From positions 1 to 64,000 of the forward strand of contig DJMJ01000047.1 in the NCBI GenBank assembly GCA_002435325.1: DNA of 64,000 nucleotides, written 5' to 3'. Numbering within the stretch: position 1 is the stretch's first letter; every line of letters starts with the position of its first letter. This document shows positions 8,539 to 17,613 of this stretch, in pieces. The position numbers were made by a program, and so were the translations under genes. Origin of the DNA: Nitrospira sp. UBA6493 (GTDB taxonomy: Bacteria > Nitrospirota > Nitrospiria > Nitrospirales > Nitrospiraceae). The notes beneath the pieces are model-generated. The model saw only the letters and a list, made by a program, of their open reading frames with translations. It made no database searches and was not told the DNA's origin.

Positions 8539-9864
8539 GTGGCGTCACGAATCTATAAATGGCTAGACAGCCGGCTCAATCTCAAGCCCGTTGAACGGAC
8601 GCTCCTGGACGAACCTATTCCCGGCGGTGCCAGTTGGATCTATGTATTTGGTTCGGTCACCCTGTTCCTGTTTCTCTTGCAGGCGATCACCGGCATGTTC
8701 CTGGCCCTCTATTATGCTCCGACTCCCGATCATGCCTACGACAGTATCCGCTTCATCGAGACGGAGGTGTTGTTCGGGGCCTTCGTTCGAGGACTCCATC
8801 ATTGGGGGGCGTCGGCCATGGTGGTGGCGATCGGGCTGCATATGCTGCAGGCCTTTCTCTACGGAGCCTATAAGCCGCCGCGCGAAGCCATGTGGATGGC
8901 CGGAGTCGTGTTGTTTCTGCTCGTGATGGTGTTTGCCTTTACCGGGTACCTACTGCCCTGGGATCAGACCGCCTACTGGGCGACGCAGATCGGGATCAAC
9001 ATGGTGGGAACCGTTCCGGTAGTTGGCGACTTCATGATGAGAGTGATGCGAGGTGGTGAGACGCTTGGGGCCTTGACCCTGTCCCGGTTTTTTGCAATTC
9101 ACGTTCTGTTTCTTCCGAGTCTGCTTGTCGCGCTGATCGGGCTGCATCTCTTCATCCTTCGACGCGTCGGGCCGGCCGGGCCATGGACCGACGCAAGGGC
9201 GAAATTAGGCAGCGAGACGTTTTATCCCCGGCAGGTCTATATGGATGCCGTGGTAATCTTCGGGGTGTTTGTGGTCGTCGCGGCCGCGGCGCTGGCCGTT
9301 CCGTTTCCGCTCACCGATAAGGCAGACCCGTCCGATACCACGTTTGTACCGGTGCCGGAGTGGTATTTCCTGTTTTATTACGAATTGCTCAAGTACGTGC
9401 ATGGCCCGCTTGAACCGCTGGCAACCTGGATTCTTCCGGCGCTGGTGATCGGTATTATGCTGTTCTGGCCGTTTATTGACCGGAATCCCGCCCGCAACCC
9501 GATTAGGCGGCCTGTGGCCCTGGGATCAGGGGTTGTGTTTCTCGTGGTGGTGCTGTCGCTGTTAGGACTCTCGATTAAGAATCTGTATGCGGTGCCCCGG
9601 GCTGATCCATCTGTGGCCAGAGGAAAGGTGCTCTATGGCGAGTTCGGCTGTGCGGGTTGTCATCGGATTCACGGCGCGGGCGGGGCGATGGCGCCGGATC
9701 TATCCTTCGTTGGCGACACCAGGCCAGACCGTGAATGGCATGTGAAGCATTTCAAAGACCCGCAATCCGTCTCGGCGGGTTCCTTCATGCCGAAGTTTCC
9801 GTTGGACGATCGGCAGTTAGATGATCTGGCCAGCTACATGCTGAGTTTGAAGAAAGCGCCGTGA
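8539..9864 (+). CDS. Cytochrome b fused to a C-terminal cytochrome c domain
   Basis: 441 aa starting at GTG 8539 behind GAGGGA. The first approximately 350 residues form a cytochrome b with eight predicted helices; haem-ligand histidines appear in LHHWGASAMVVAIGLHML and FFAIHVLFLPSLLVALIGLHLF, and the Qo-site signature is VPEWYFLFYYELLK. The last 80 residues add a monohaem cytochrome c with CAGCH and a distal methionine in SFMPKFPLDD. The fusion replaces a separate cytochrome c1/f. With the Rieske protein it should oxidise quinol in the inner membrane and pass electrons to periplasmic cytochromes. Confidence 0.92.
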   Translation: MASRIYKWLDSRLNLKPVERTLLDEPIPGGASWIYVFGSVTLFLFLLQAITGMFLALYYAPTPDHAYDSIRFIETEVLFGAFVRGLHHWGASAMVVAIGLHMLQAFLYGAYKPPREAMWMAGVVLFLLVMVFAFTGYLLPWDQTAYWATQIGINMVGTVPVVGDFMMRVMRGGETLGALTLSRFFAIHVLFLPSLLVALIGLHLFILRRVGPAGPWTDARAKLGSETFYPRQVYMDAVVIFGVFVVVAAAALAVPFPLTDKADPSDTTFVPVPEWYFLFYYELLKYVHGPLEPLATWILPALVIGIMLFWPFIDRNPARNPIRRPVALGSGVVFLVVVLSLLGLSIKNLYAVPRADPSVARGKVLYGEFGCAGCHRIHGAGGAMAPDLSFVGDTRPDREWHVKHFKDPQSVSAGSFMPKFPLDDRQLDDLASYMLSLKKAP

Positions 9865-9923
9865 CAGGTTGCGCGAATCCTTTCTCCATGGCCTGCCTCA
9901 CATGAGCAGGAAAGGAGACGGAT

Positions 9924-10112
9924 ATGAAACTCAATGAAATGTTACGGCTCATTGCCGGGGTTTTCGTGTTGATCGCCGTTATCCTTGGGGCAACGGTCCA
10001 TCCATATTGGAACTACTTCGCGGCCTTTGTCGCGGTGAATTTGATCCAGTCGGCTTTTACAGACTGGTGTCCGATGATGGCGCTCTTGAGGAAACTCGGC
10101 GTTCAGGAGTAG
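9924..10112 (+). CDS. DUF2892 small membrane protein
   Basis: 62 aa with two helices (residues about 9-27 and 30-46) and the family-typical WCPMMALLRKLG C-terminus. DUF2892 (PF11127, YgaP-type) proteins often sit beside rhodanese or other sulfur-transfer genes. AAAGGAGACGG precedes the ATG. It lies between the cytochrome b gene and an RND efflux pair, fitting a sulfur/quinone context with the SQR-like gene. Confidence 0.8.
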   Translation: MKLNEMLRLIAGVFVLIAVILGATVHPYWNYFAAFVAVNLIQSAFTDWCPMMALLRKLGVQE

Positions 10113-10138
10113 AACAGTGTCCTCACGGGAGACGAGAC

Positions 10139-11188
10139 GTGAATCGACTGCTTATTGGCTTGCTACTGGTCCTCTCGTTCGGATGCGGCTCAAAGGAGGA
10201 GCCTGTAACGGCTGTGGTGTCGGCTGCACCGCAGACAGCCATTCAGGCGGCCGTCGTTGAGATCGCCGCAGTGCAGGTGCCTGTTCGTGTCGAGGTCACG
10301 GGGCAGGTTACGGCCATTTATCAAGCCACGCTCTCAAGCCGTATCCAAGGGACGATCGATAGACTGCTGGTCAGAGAAGGGACGAAGGTATCCAAAGGCC
10401 AGACTCTGCTTCAATTGGACAGTCGCGACATCCAGGCGGATCTGGCCCGTGCGACCGCCGAGGTGGACAACGCCAAGGCGCAACTCACCCGCATGAAGAC
10501 ACTGTATGCTCAGGATGCCGTGTCGAAGCAGGAGCTGGAGAACGCGACGCGCTCTTACAAGGTCGCGGAGGCCAATCGCAAGGCGGTGGTGGCGCAACTC
10601 AGTTATACCGTCGTCAAAGCGCCGTTTAACGGGGTGATTACAGAAAAGAAAGTGGAGGCGGGCGAGCTGGCGTCTCCCGGTCAGCCCTTGCTTCAAATGG
10701 AAGATCCCTGGCAACTGCGTCTTGAAGCGACGGTGGCCGAAGGAGACCTGAAGGCTGTTTCGCTCGGGGACAAGATTCCGATCGTCATCGATGCCCTCGG
10801 TGCCGCACCGCTGCACGGTGTGGTGAGTCAAATTCTTCCCTCGGGCGACCCTCAAACTCATACCTTTATGGTCAAGGTGGATTTGCCTGTGACCTCCGGT
10901 CTGAAGAGCGGCATGTTCGGCCGGCTGCAGTTGGATAAGGGCACCGTCCAAACGATCCTGGTGCCCGCTTCCGCCATTGTCGAGCGCGGTGAGCTGACGA
11001 GCTTGTTTGTGGTGGGGGCGGATCGGATCGGCCGGCTCCGGTGGGCGAAAGTCGGACGACGCTTCGATCAGCAGGTGGAAATCCTTTCTGGTGTGAATGT
11101 GGGCGAGCGTGTGTTGATGGATGGAAGCCGTGGCATCGACGGGGCTTCCGTGGAGATCGTCAGTCAGGCTGCACCACCCACCCCGTAG
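10139..11188 (+). CDS. RND efflux periplasmic adaptor lipoprotein
   Basis: 349 aa from GTG 10139 (GGGAG 10 bp upstream); an upstream in-frame start at 10007 would overlap the DUF2892 gene and spoil the signal. The lipobox LSFGC marks a lipoprotein. The order is barrel-sandwich hybrid (ATLSSRIQGTIDRLLVREGTKVSKGQTLLQLD), helical hairpin (about residues 100-150), the second lipoyl half (VVKAPFNGVITEKKVEAGEL) and beta-barrel domains. It would link the inner-membrane pump encoded 8 bp downstream to an outer-membrane channel. Confidence 0.9.
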   Translation: MNRLLIGLLLVLSFGCGSKEEPVTAVVSAAPQTAIQAAVVEIAAVQVPVRVEVTGQVTAIYQATLSSRIQGTIDRLLVREGTKVSKGQTLLQLDSRDIQADLARATAEVDNAKAQLTRMKTLYAQDAVSKQELENATRSYKVAEANRKAVVAQLSYTVVKAPFNGVITEKKVEAGELASPGQPLLQMEDPWQLRLEATVAEGDLKAVSLGDKIPIVIDALGAAPLHGVVSQILPSGDPQTHTFMVKVDLPVTSGLKSGMFGRLQLDKGTVQTILVPASAIVERGELTSLFVVGADRIGRLRWAKVGRRFDQQVEILSGVNVGERVLMDGSRGIDGASVEIVSQAAPPTP

Positions 11189-11196
11189 CCGCTATC

Positions 11197-14100
11197 ATGG
11201 ATCACTATCGCCCAGGACTCAGCGGCCGGATCGCCGCCCTGTTTATCGGGAGCAAGCTGACCCCGCTTATTATGATAGGGGCGTTGCTCTTGGGCCTGTT
11301 TGCGATTGTCGTCACTCCCCGCGAAGAAGAACCTCAAATCGCCGTTCCGATGGCCGATGTCTGGCTGCCTTTCCCCGGCGCATCGGCCAAGGTCGTCGAA
11401 GAACAATTAACCAAACCCTTTGAGCGGAAGCTGTCCGAAATCAAGGGTGTGGAGTATGTCTATTCCATTTCCAGGCCCGGCGGCGCACTGATCATCGTGC
11501 GGTTTTATGTCGGCCAGCCGATGGAGCAGAGCCTGGTCAATCTCTACGATAAGTTAATGTCGAGCCAGGATCTGTTGCCGTCTGGAGCAGAGCCGTTTCT
11601 CGTCAAACCGAAGGACGTCAACGATGTGCCGATTGTCACGGTGACGCTCTCAAGTTCACGGTACGGTGAATTTGAGCTGCATCGGTTGGCCGAGCAAGTT
11701 TTGGAAGAGGGTAAAAAAGTTGCCGGAACCTCCGCCGGGTTCATTGTCGGGGGGCAAGTTCGAGAACTGGGGGTGCAAATCGATCCCGCCAGGTTGAAGG
11801 CCTACGGTCTGACGCCGTTGCAGATCGCCGGCGTTATTCGGGGGGAAAACCGGGCATTGCCGACGGGTCGATTTGACGCCCGCAATCAAAGCTTTTTGGT
11901 CGAGACAGGCCGATTCATCCGGTCACGCGAGGATCTCGAATCATTGGTCGTTGGCGTCAATGAGCAGCGGCCGGTCTATCTGCGCCAGGTGGCCGAGGTC
12001 ACGGATGGTCCGCGCGAGGCGACGCAGTATGTCTGGTTCGGGCTTGGAGCTGGGAGCACTCGTGAAACGGTAAACGTACAGGGTGAAACGAGTGAGCCGC
12101 TGTCTCGTGAAGAACCGGCCGTCACGGTGGCGTTTGCCAAGCAGGGCGGGATGAATGCCGTTACGGTCGCCGAGCAGGTGCTTCGCAAGGTCGAGGAGAT
12201 GAAGGGGATCACAATTCCAGCGGATGTGCGCGTCACCGTGACGCGTGATTATGGCGAGACCGCGCAGGAAAAGGCCAATGAACTGCTGTGGCATCTCCTG
12301 ATTGCCGTGGTGGCGGTCGTTGTCTTTCTGGGCATCGCCCTCGGACCGCGCCCGGCCATTGTCGTGTCTCTTGCGATTCCACTTACGCTGGCCTTGACGC
12401 TCTTCACATCGATGCTCATCGGCTACACGATCAATCGCGTTACGCTCTTTGCATTGATTTTCTCGATCGGGATTCTTGTGGACGATGCCATCGTCGTCGT
12501 TGAAAATACCTACCGTCATTTGACGCTGCGGCTGAAGCCTCATCAGGAAGCCTCAATCTATGCGGTAGACGAAGTCGGGAATCCGACGATTTTGGCGACC
12601 TTCACGGTGATTGCCGCGTTGCTGCCGATGGCATTCGTTTCCGGATTGATGGGGCCTTACATGCGCCCGATCCCGGTGAACGCATCAATCGCCATGTTTT
12701 TCTCGTTGTTGGTTGCGTTCGTGGTGATTCCCTGGTTCTGCCAGACCTGTTACCGGCCCGGTGTCACAGTCGTGGGAGTGGATCATGAGGCCGACGAGCA
12801 GGGCCTGACGGCGCGTCTGTACCGGCGGGTGGTGTCGCCCCTGCTGGCTCATCCGGTGCTGGCCTATGCGTTCCTGGGGGCCGTGGCGCTGTTGCTGGCC
12901 GGATCCTGCTTGTTGTTCTATACCCGACATGTCGTGGTGAAGATGATGCCCTTCGACAACAAGAGCGAGTTGCAACTGGTCGTGGATATGCCGGAAGGCA
13001 CCACGTTGGAAGAAACGGCGCGGGTTACGCAGGCGATCGGCCGCTATGTGAGAACTGTCCCGGAGGTGCGGGATTATCAGGCCTATGTCGGGACGGCGTC
13101 GCCGTTCAACTTTAATGGGTTGGTGCGGCACTATTATCTGCGGGAACAGCCGCATGAGGCCGATATTCAGGTTAACTTGGTGGCGAAGCATGAGCGGGCG
13201 GCGCAAAGTCACGAGATCGCGCAGCGGATCCGTCCTCAAGTTCAGGAGATCGCCAAACAGTACGGGGCGAATGTGAAAACCGTCGAGGTGCCGCCAGGGC
13301 CACCGGTGCAGTCGGTGCTGGTGGGAGAGATCTATGGGCCGGATTACGGCCGGCAACTTGCCGTGGCTCGCGAGGTGCGGGCGCTGTTTGAGTCAACGCC
13401 GGGGGTTGTCGATGTAGACGATTATATCGAGTCAGATCAGGTGAAATATCTCTTTACGGTGGATCGGGCCAAGGCGGCGCTGGCCGGGATTCCTTCCGAG
13501 GACATCGTGAACACCTTGCGCATGGCGTTACAAGGCACCAAGATCGGATTAGTGCATATCCCCCAGGAAACGAGTCCCGTGGAGATTGTCTTGCGGTTGC
13601 CGTTGGCGGAGCGCACCGGGCTGGAGCATATCGGTGAAATCGGATTACGCACGAACACCGGCGGCATGGTACAGCTGTCCGAGTTACTGACGGTCGAACA
13701 GCTGATTCAGGACCACGCGATCTATCACAAGAATCAGAAGCCCGTGGTCTATGTGGTGGCCGATGTCGGCGGGTCTGGCGCGGAGAAGGCCGAGAGCCCG
13801 GTCTATGGTGTGCTGGGAGTCGGGAAGAAACTGGAAGGATACCGTCCGGCTGAGGGCTACCAGATTGAGCAATATTATGCGAAGCAACCCTGGTCGGAAG
13901 ATGAGCTGTCGATGAAGTGGGACGGGGAATGGCAGATCACCTATGAAACGTTTCGCGACATGGGTATCGCATTTGCGGTCGCAATGCTGCTCATCTATCT
14001 GTTGATCGTTGGGCAGTTTCAATCCTTTCTCACTCCCTTGGTCATCATGGCCCCGATTCCGCTGACGTTGATCGGGATACTGCCAGGCCATTGGCTCACC

Positions 14101-14436
14101 GGTTCCTATTTCACGGCGACCTCCATGATCGGCTTCATCGCCCTTGCCGGTATTATTGTCAGAAACTCGATTCTTCTCGTGGATTTCATTCAGCTCCAAG
14201 AGAGAAGCGGTGTGTCATTGGCGGAGGCCGTGATCAAGGCCGGTGCCATTCGGACGAGGCCGATTCTCTTGACTGCCGCTGCCTTGATGGTGGGCGCGTT
14301 CGTCATTATCCTGGATCCAATTTTTCAGGGACTCGCCGTGTCGTTGCTGTTCGGCGTGACCGCCGCTACGCTGCTCACCCTGGTCATCATTCCGGTGTTG
14401 TATTATCACCTGATCGGTAGGCACGTCGCATCGTGA
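11197..14436 (+). CDS. RND-family efflux transporter (AcrB/HAE1-like)
   Basis: 1079 aa, starting at ATG 11197; the longer upstream frame is a shadow of the adaptor gene. It has the expected 12-helix plan with two large periplasmic loops: TM1 after residue 20, a hydrophobic cluster at about 365-550 including FSIGILVDDAIVVVENTYRH with the acidic proton-relay pair, and a matching C-terminal cluster ending near 1070. The substrate is unknown. One oddity is a stretch near residues 286-308 (GAGSTRETVNVQGETSEPLSRE) encoded by CGTGAAAC-type repeat DNA at 12058-12110 that looks inserted. Confidence 0.92.
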   Translation: MDHYRPGLSGRIAALFIGSKLTPLIMIGALLLGLFAIVVTPREEEPQIAVPMADVWLPFPGASAKVVEEQLTKPFERKLSEIKGVEYVYSISRPGGALIIVRFYVGQPMEQSLVNLYDKLMSSQDLLPSGAEPFLVKPKDVNDVPIVTVTLSSSRYGEFELHRLAEQVLEEGKKVAGTSAGFIVGGQVRELGVQIDPARLKAYGLTPLQIAGVIRGENRALPTGRFDARNQSFLVETGRFIRSREDLESLVVGVNEQRPVYLRQVAEVTDGPREATQYVWFGLGAGSTRETVNVQGETSEPLSREEPAVTVAFAKQGGMNAVTVAEQVLRKVEEMKGITIPADVRVTVTRDYGETAQEKANELLWHLLIAVVAVVVFLGIALGPRPAIVVSLAIPLTLALTLFTSMLIGYTINRVTLFALIFSIGILVDDAIVVVENTYRHLTLRLKPHQEASIYAVDEVGNPTILATFTVIAALLPMAFVSGLMGPYMRPIPVNASIAMFFSLLVAFVVIPWFCQTCYRPGVTVVGVDHEADEQGLTARLYRRVVSPLLAHPVLAYAFLGAVALLLAGSCLLFYTRHVVVKMMPFDNKSELQLVVDMPEGTTLEETARVTQAIGRYVRTVPEVRDYQAYVGTASPFNFNGLVRHYYLREQPHEADIQVNLVAKHERAAQSHEIAQRIRPQVQEIAKQYGANVKTVEVPPGPPVQSVLVGEIYGPDYGRQLAVAREVRALFESTPGVVDVDDYIESDQVKYLFTVDRAKAALAGIPSEDIVNTLRMALQGTKIGLVHIPQETSPVEIVLRLPLAERTGLEHIGEIGLRTNTGGMVQLSELLTVEQLIQDHAIYHKNQKPVVYVVADVGGSGAEKAESPVYGVLGVGKKLEGYRPAEGYQIEQYYAKQPWSEDELSMKWDGEWQITYETFRDMGIAFAVAMLLIYLLIVGQFQSFLTPLVIMAPIPLTLIGILPGHWLTGSYFTATSMIGFIALAGIIVRNSILLVDFIQLQERSGVSLAEAVIKAGAIRTRPILLTAAALMVGAFVIILDPIFQGLAVSLLFGVTAATLLTLVIIPVLYYHLIGRHVAS
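12055..12097 (+). repeat. CGTGAAAC-type repeat inside the RND gene
   Basis: The segment contains CGTGAAACGG, TAAACGTACA and GGTGAAACGA units flanked by an inverted CACTCGT / ACGAGTG pair. Related units occur between genes at 6542, 41330, 55970 and 57562. Here the length keeps the reading frame open. Confidence 0.4.
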
Positions 14437-14625
14437 GTTGTCGGATCATGTCCCGTAGTGGCAGGTCTCAGATTCGGATAATGCAACCAATCTAGAGGCT
14501 TGTATGGCATTACCTATAGATGGGACGAGGGTGATTACCTACCATATTTTGTAGCTTGGCAACGGTGGCGAGAGGGACTATCATCCGCGACTCGCGGCTC
14601 TTTCAAGACTGTTCAGAGGTGGTTC
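14437..14625 (+). other. Intergenic stretch after the RND gene
   Basis: I see no recognisable terminator, promoter or gene. A short palindrome CCGCGACTCGCGG lies at about 14585-14597. Confidence 0.3.
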
Positions 14626-14802
14626 ATGTCGCATAAGACGATCGAACGCCCCTCGCCTATGCCGATTTCACAACAACCAGCGTGCTGCCCTCATGGTCGT
14701 CTCATCGACGACGTTCTGACCCCGCAAGGGAACCGGACGGGGCATGTGCGCTGTCTCGAATGTGGAGCGGTTTTCGAGGATCCCCGCAAGGGGTGTAAAT
14801 AA
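14626..14802 (+). CDS. Small zinc-ribbon-like protein
   Basis: 58 aa from ATG 14626 behind CAGAGG. Two cysteine groups, CCPHG and CLECGAVF, separated by about 27 residues with a histidine nearby, form a plausible zinc ribbon. The upstream part of the frame to 14500 looks non-coding, so the shorter start is preferred. No known family is recognised. It stands alone between the RND genes and operator B. Confidence 0.45.
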   Translation: MSHKTIERPSPMPISQQPACCPHGRLIDDVLTPQGNRTGHVRCLECGAVFEDPRKGCK

Positions 14803-14834
14803 CTCGATCGGCGCGTAAACGAGCTGTCACGACC

Positions 14835-14873
14835 CTGTTGCGTTCTGCGACAGTGGTTTATTTGAACCTGTAG
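14835..14873 (+). promoter_or_regulatory. Enhancer-type operator B
   Basis: TGTTGCGTTCTGCGACA (14835-14851) is the 6-N5-6 inverted repeat; TGTAGC starts at 14868, again 33 bp from the first site's start, continuing AAGACTCCCCT. The bases between (GTGG...ACC) are also conserved with the copy at 23974. It lies 118 bp upstream of a sigma-54 promoter. Confidence 0.7.
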
Positions 14874-14967
14874 CAAGACTCCCCTCATGTTGCGGTGGCT
14901 GTAATTCCTGCTTTGCCAACCTCCTAATATTATTGCGATTCGAGTTCAATCTGCTCAATGGCTCGTA

Positions 14968-14984
14968 AGGTCTTTACCTTGCAA
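14968..14984 (+). promoter_or_regulatory. Sigma-54 promoter for the TolC/ABC exporter operon
   Basis: GG at 14969 and GC at 14981 are 10 bases apart with TTGCAA at -12 (AGGTCTTTACCTTGCAA). The predicted transcript start near 14994 leaves a leader of about 46 bases before ATG 15040. Confidence 0.65.
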
Positions 14985-15039
14985 CTCTCATTGGAACGGA
15001 GTGATTCGTTTCGCTCCTCACATCGGATGGAGTCCTGTC

Positions 15040-16386
15040 ATGCGAACATTTCTTACTACGATAGCCGGTGCCATTCTGCTAAGCCTTCTTCCAGCCTTGT
15101 CCATAGCGGAGGAGCAGTTTCAGGTTTCGCCTGAACTGCGGCTCAGTCTTCATGATGCCATTCAGGCGGCGATCGACAACAACGTGAGCGTGAGGTTGCT
15201 ACGGGAGCGTATCGCGGCGGCACAGGCTGCGGCAGATACGAGTCTCGGTGCGTTGTTGCCGAATGTGGGCGGATTCATGAATGGCCGGAACCAAACCGTC
15301 AATCTCGCTGCGTTTGGGCTTCCGTCTGACAGGCTTGCCGGCCTCGGGTTGACGCGGAGCGTGACGGAGCCATTCGATGTCTATGATGCCCGCGCGACGC
15401 TCGTGCAGAATATTTTCAGTCTCAGTCTCATCCAACGGTGGCGGGCGGCCAAGACGGGCGTCGACGTGGCTGGCTTGGAAGCAGAAGTTACGAAGCGCGA
15501 TGTGATGGCTACGGTGGGTTTGCTGTATTACGAGGCGTTGCGAGCTGATGAAGCCGTCAAGGCGCGGCAGGCAGACATCGGGCTCAGTCAGCAATTGTTG
15601 AAATTGGCGAAAGATCGTAAGGCGGCTGGCGTGGCAACGGGTTTGGACGTGACGCGGGAGGAAGTGCAGCTGGAGAACCATAAGCAACGATGGCTGGTAT
15701 CTCAGAATGAACAGGAGAGCGCCAGGCTGAATCTTATTCGGGCCTTGGGGCTCAATTTTGATCTGCGCCTGGTGCTGACGGATGAGCTGAAGTTTATCGA
15801 TATGGTCCAAGAGAAGACGGGCGACGCGCTGACGGTGGCTCGTGAAAATCGTGCGGAGTTGAAAGTGCAGAACACACGTCAAAAACTTGCGGAACTTTCG
15901 TTGAGTTCCGTAACGAGTGAACGGCTGCCGTCGCTTTCATTGAACGGGGACTATGGATGGATCGGCGTGAAGCCGGATGATGCCTTAGCGACCCGTACGA
16001 TAGGGCTGACGCTTTCAGTGCCGATCTTCGACGGCGGACAGCGGGAAGGCCGTATTTCTGAGAGCCGGAGCCGTGTCCGGCAGGAATCTATTCGGATGAA
16101 GGATGTGTCCGATCAAGTCACGCTGGAAGTTCGGAATGCCCTTCTGACTCTGGAGTCGACCATGCAGCAAATCGCCGTGTCTGAGAAAGGGCTGGAATTG
16201 GCGTTAAAAGAATTGACGTTTGCGCGTGATCGGTTTGCCGCCGGATTGGCAACGAATATCGAAGTGACGAATGCCCAGACGTCCGTGGCTCGGGCTCGCG
16301 ACAATCAGATCGAAGCCCTGTTCAGGTTCAATGCCTCGCGCATCAACCTCGCCAGGGCCAAGGGCGAAATTGAGGGTCTGTTTTGA
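15040..16386 (+). CDS. TolC-family outer-membrane efflux protein
   Basis: 448 aa. ATG 15040 has GGAG at proper spacing and begins a clean signal peptide (ending LSIAEE); the GTG at 15001 would add 13 unlikely residues. Two homologous halves rich in long amphipathic helices (LRLSLHDAIQAAIDNNVSVR... and the closing LTFARDRFAAGLATNIEVTNAQTSVARARDN) are typical of TolC/OEP channels. It is the outer-membrane exit for the adaptor and ABC exporter encoded immediately downstream. Confidence 0.9.
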   Translation: MRTFLTTIAGAILLSLLPALSIAEEQFQVSPELRLSLHDAIQAAIDNNVSVRLLRERIAAAQAAADTSLGALLPNVGGFMNGRNQTVNLAAFGLPSDRLAGLGLTRSVTEPFDVYDARATLVQNIFSLSLIQRWRAAKTGVDVAGLEAEVTKRDVMATVGLLYYEALRADEAVKARQADIGLSQQLLKLAKDRKAAGVATGLDVTREEVQLENHKQRWLVSQNEQESARLNLIRALGLNFDLRLVLTDELKFIDMVQEKTGDALTVARENRAELKVQNTRQKLAELSLSSVTSERLPSLSLNGDYGWIGVKPDDALATRTIGLTLSVPIFDGGQREGRISESRSRVRQESIRMKDVSDQVTLEVRNALLTLESTMQQIAVSEKGLELALKELTFARDRFAAGLATNIEVTNAQTSVARARDNQIEALFRFNASRINLARAKGEIEGLF

Positions 16387-16426
16387 TCTGGGCGATGGCA
16401 TTCCAGTGGGAAGCGGAGGAAGGGCC

Positions 16427-17527
16427 GTGAAGAAGCAGTCGATAGTGGTCGCCGCGCTGGTCGTCGCCTTGGGGGGAGGCGGGTATGTTGCGTTAGACCA
16501 GTGGACGAGAAGCCGCGGGGTGCCCGATGGCTTGATTCAAGCGAATGGGAGGATCGAGGGCGATCATGTGACCGTGGCGAGCAAGTTCCCTGGGCGTATC
16601 CAGGAACTACTGGCGCGAGAAGGCGCCACTGTGACGGTCGGGCAAGTGCTTATCCGGTTGGATGACAACCAGGCACGCGCGCGGCTCGATCAGGCCAGGC
16701 ACGCGGTCGAATCGTTGGAAGCGCAAGTGCAGGCCGCCTATACCACCTTGGCGGTGCTGAATCTCGATGTCCCGCTGGCGATTGAGCGGGCCGAGGCAGA
16801 GGTAGCCAAAGCCAAGGACGATGTGGCGAAGGCGCGCTCGGTTGAAAAGGAGGCGCGTAGCGACGCCCTGCGGTTCAAGGAGCTTGCGGCGAAAGACGAA
16901 GCGTCGATTCAGCAGCGGGAACAAGCTGCGATGCGATGGGAAGTTGCGCAGAAAGAGATTAACTCCTCCCGTTCTTCACTGACGCAGGCGACCAAAGAGC
17001 TCGCGCAGGCAGAATTGGGATGGAAGCGGATTCATGCGAAGGAAGCGGACGTAACTGCGCTCGAACGGCAGCGAGACCAAGCGGACGCGCTTCTCGATGA
17101 AGCCGAAAGTGTCCTAAAGGATTTGACGATCACGGCTCCCACGAGCGGAACCGTGACGACGAGGATGGTCGATGTGGGCGAAGTGGTCGCAGCCGGCGCT
17201 CCATTATTGGAATTGGTCGATCTTGACCGGTTGTATCTCAAGGTCTATGTGCCGGAGGTGCTGATCGGAAAGCTACGGCTTGATCTCCCGGCGCGCATCT
17301 ATACCGATGCCTTTCCGGATCAGCCCGGTGAAGCTACGGTTCGCTACATTGCGTCCAAGGCCGAGTTCACCCCGAAAGAAGTTCAAACCTCCGATGAGCG
17401 GGTCAAACTGATCTACGCAGTCAAACTCTATTTGGCTGGAAATCCGGATCATCGTTTCACGCCCGGCCTTCCTGCCGATGCGATCATTCGTTGGCGTGAG
17501 GATGTCGCGTGGGTGAAACCGAAATAG
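16427..17527 (+). CDS. HlyD/YbhG-type membrane fusion protein
   Basis: 366 aa from GTG 16427 (CGGAGGAAGGG). One N-terminal anchor (residues 6-23) is followed by a lipoyl-like hybrid (RIEGDHVTVASKFPGRIQELLAREGATVTVGQVLIRLDD), a long coiled coil (about 80-210) and the second lipoyl half (LTITAPTSGTVTTRMVDVGEVV). The gene order adaptor, double ATPase, two permeases matches the YbhGFSR system of E. coli. It bridges inner-membrane ABC permeases to the TolC protein. Confidence 0.88.
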   Translation: MKKQSIVVAALVVALGGGGYVALDQWTRSRGVPDGLIQANGRIEGDHVTVASKFPGRIQELLAREGATVTVGQVLIRLDDNQARARLDQARHAVESLEAQVQAAYTTLAVLNLDVPLAIERAEAEVAKAKDDVAKARSVEKEARSDALRFKELAAKDEASIQQREQAAMRWEVAQKEINSSRSSLTQATKELAQAELGWKRIHAKEADVTALERQRDQADALLDEAESVLKDLTITAPTSGTVTTRMVDVGEVVAAGAPLLELVDLDRLYLKVYVPEVLIGKLRLDLPARIYTDAFPDQPGEATVRYIASKAEFTPKEVQTSDERVKLIYAVKLYLAGNPDHRFTPGLPADAIIRWREDVAWVKPK

Positions 17528-17613
17528 CCAGGAGGCGTTATCAGCGTCCGGCCATCAGCTCATTCGGATGGGTGAGAGTTGACGGCTGAGGACGAGCGGA
17601 CATCAGGTGCCCA

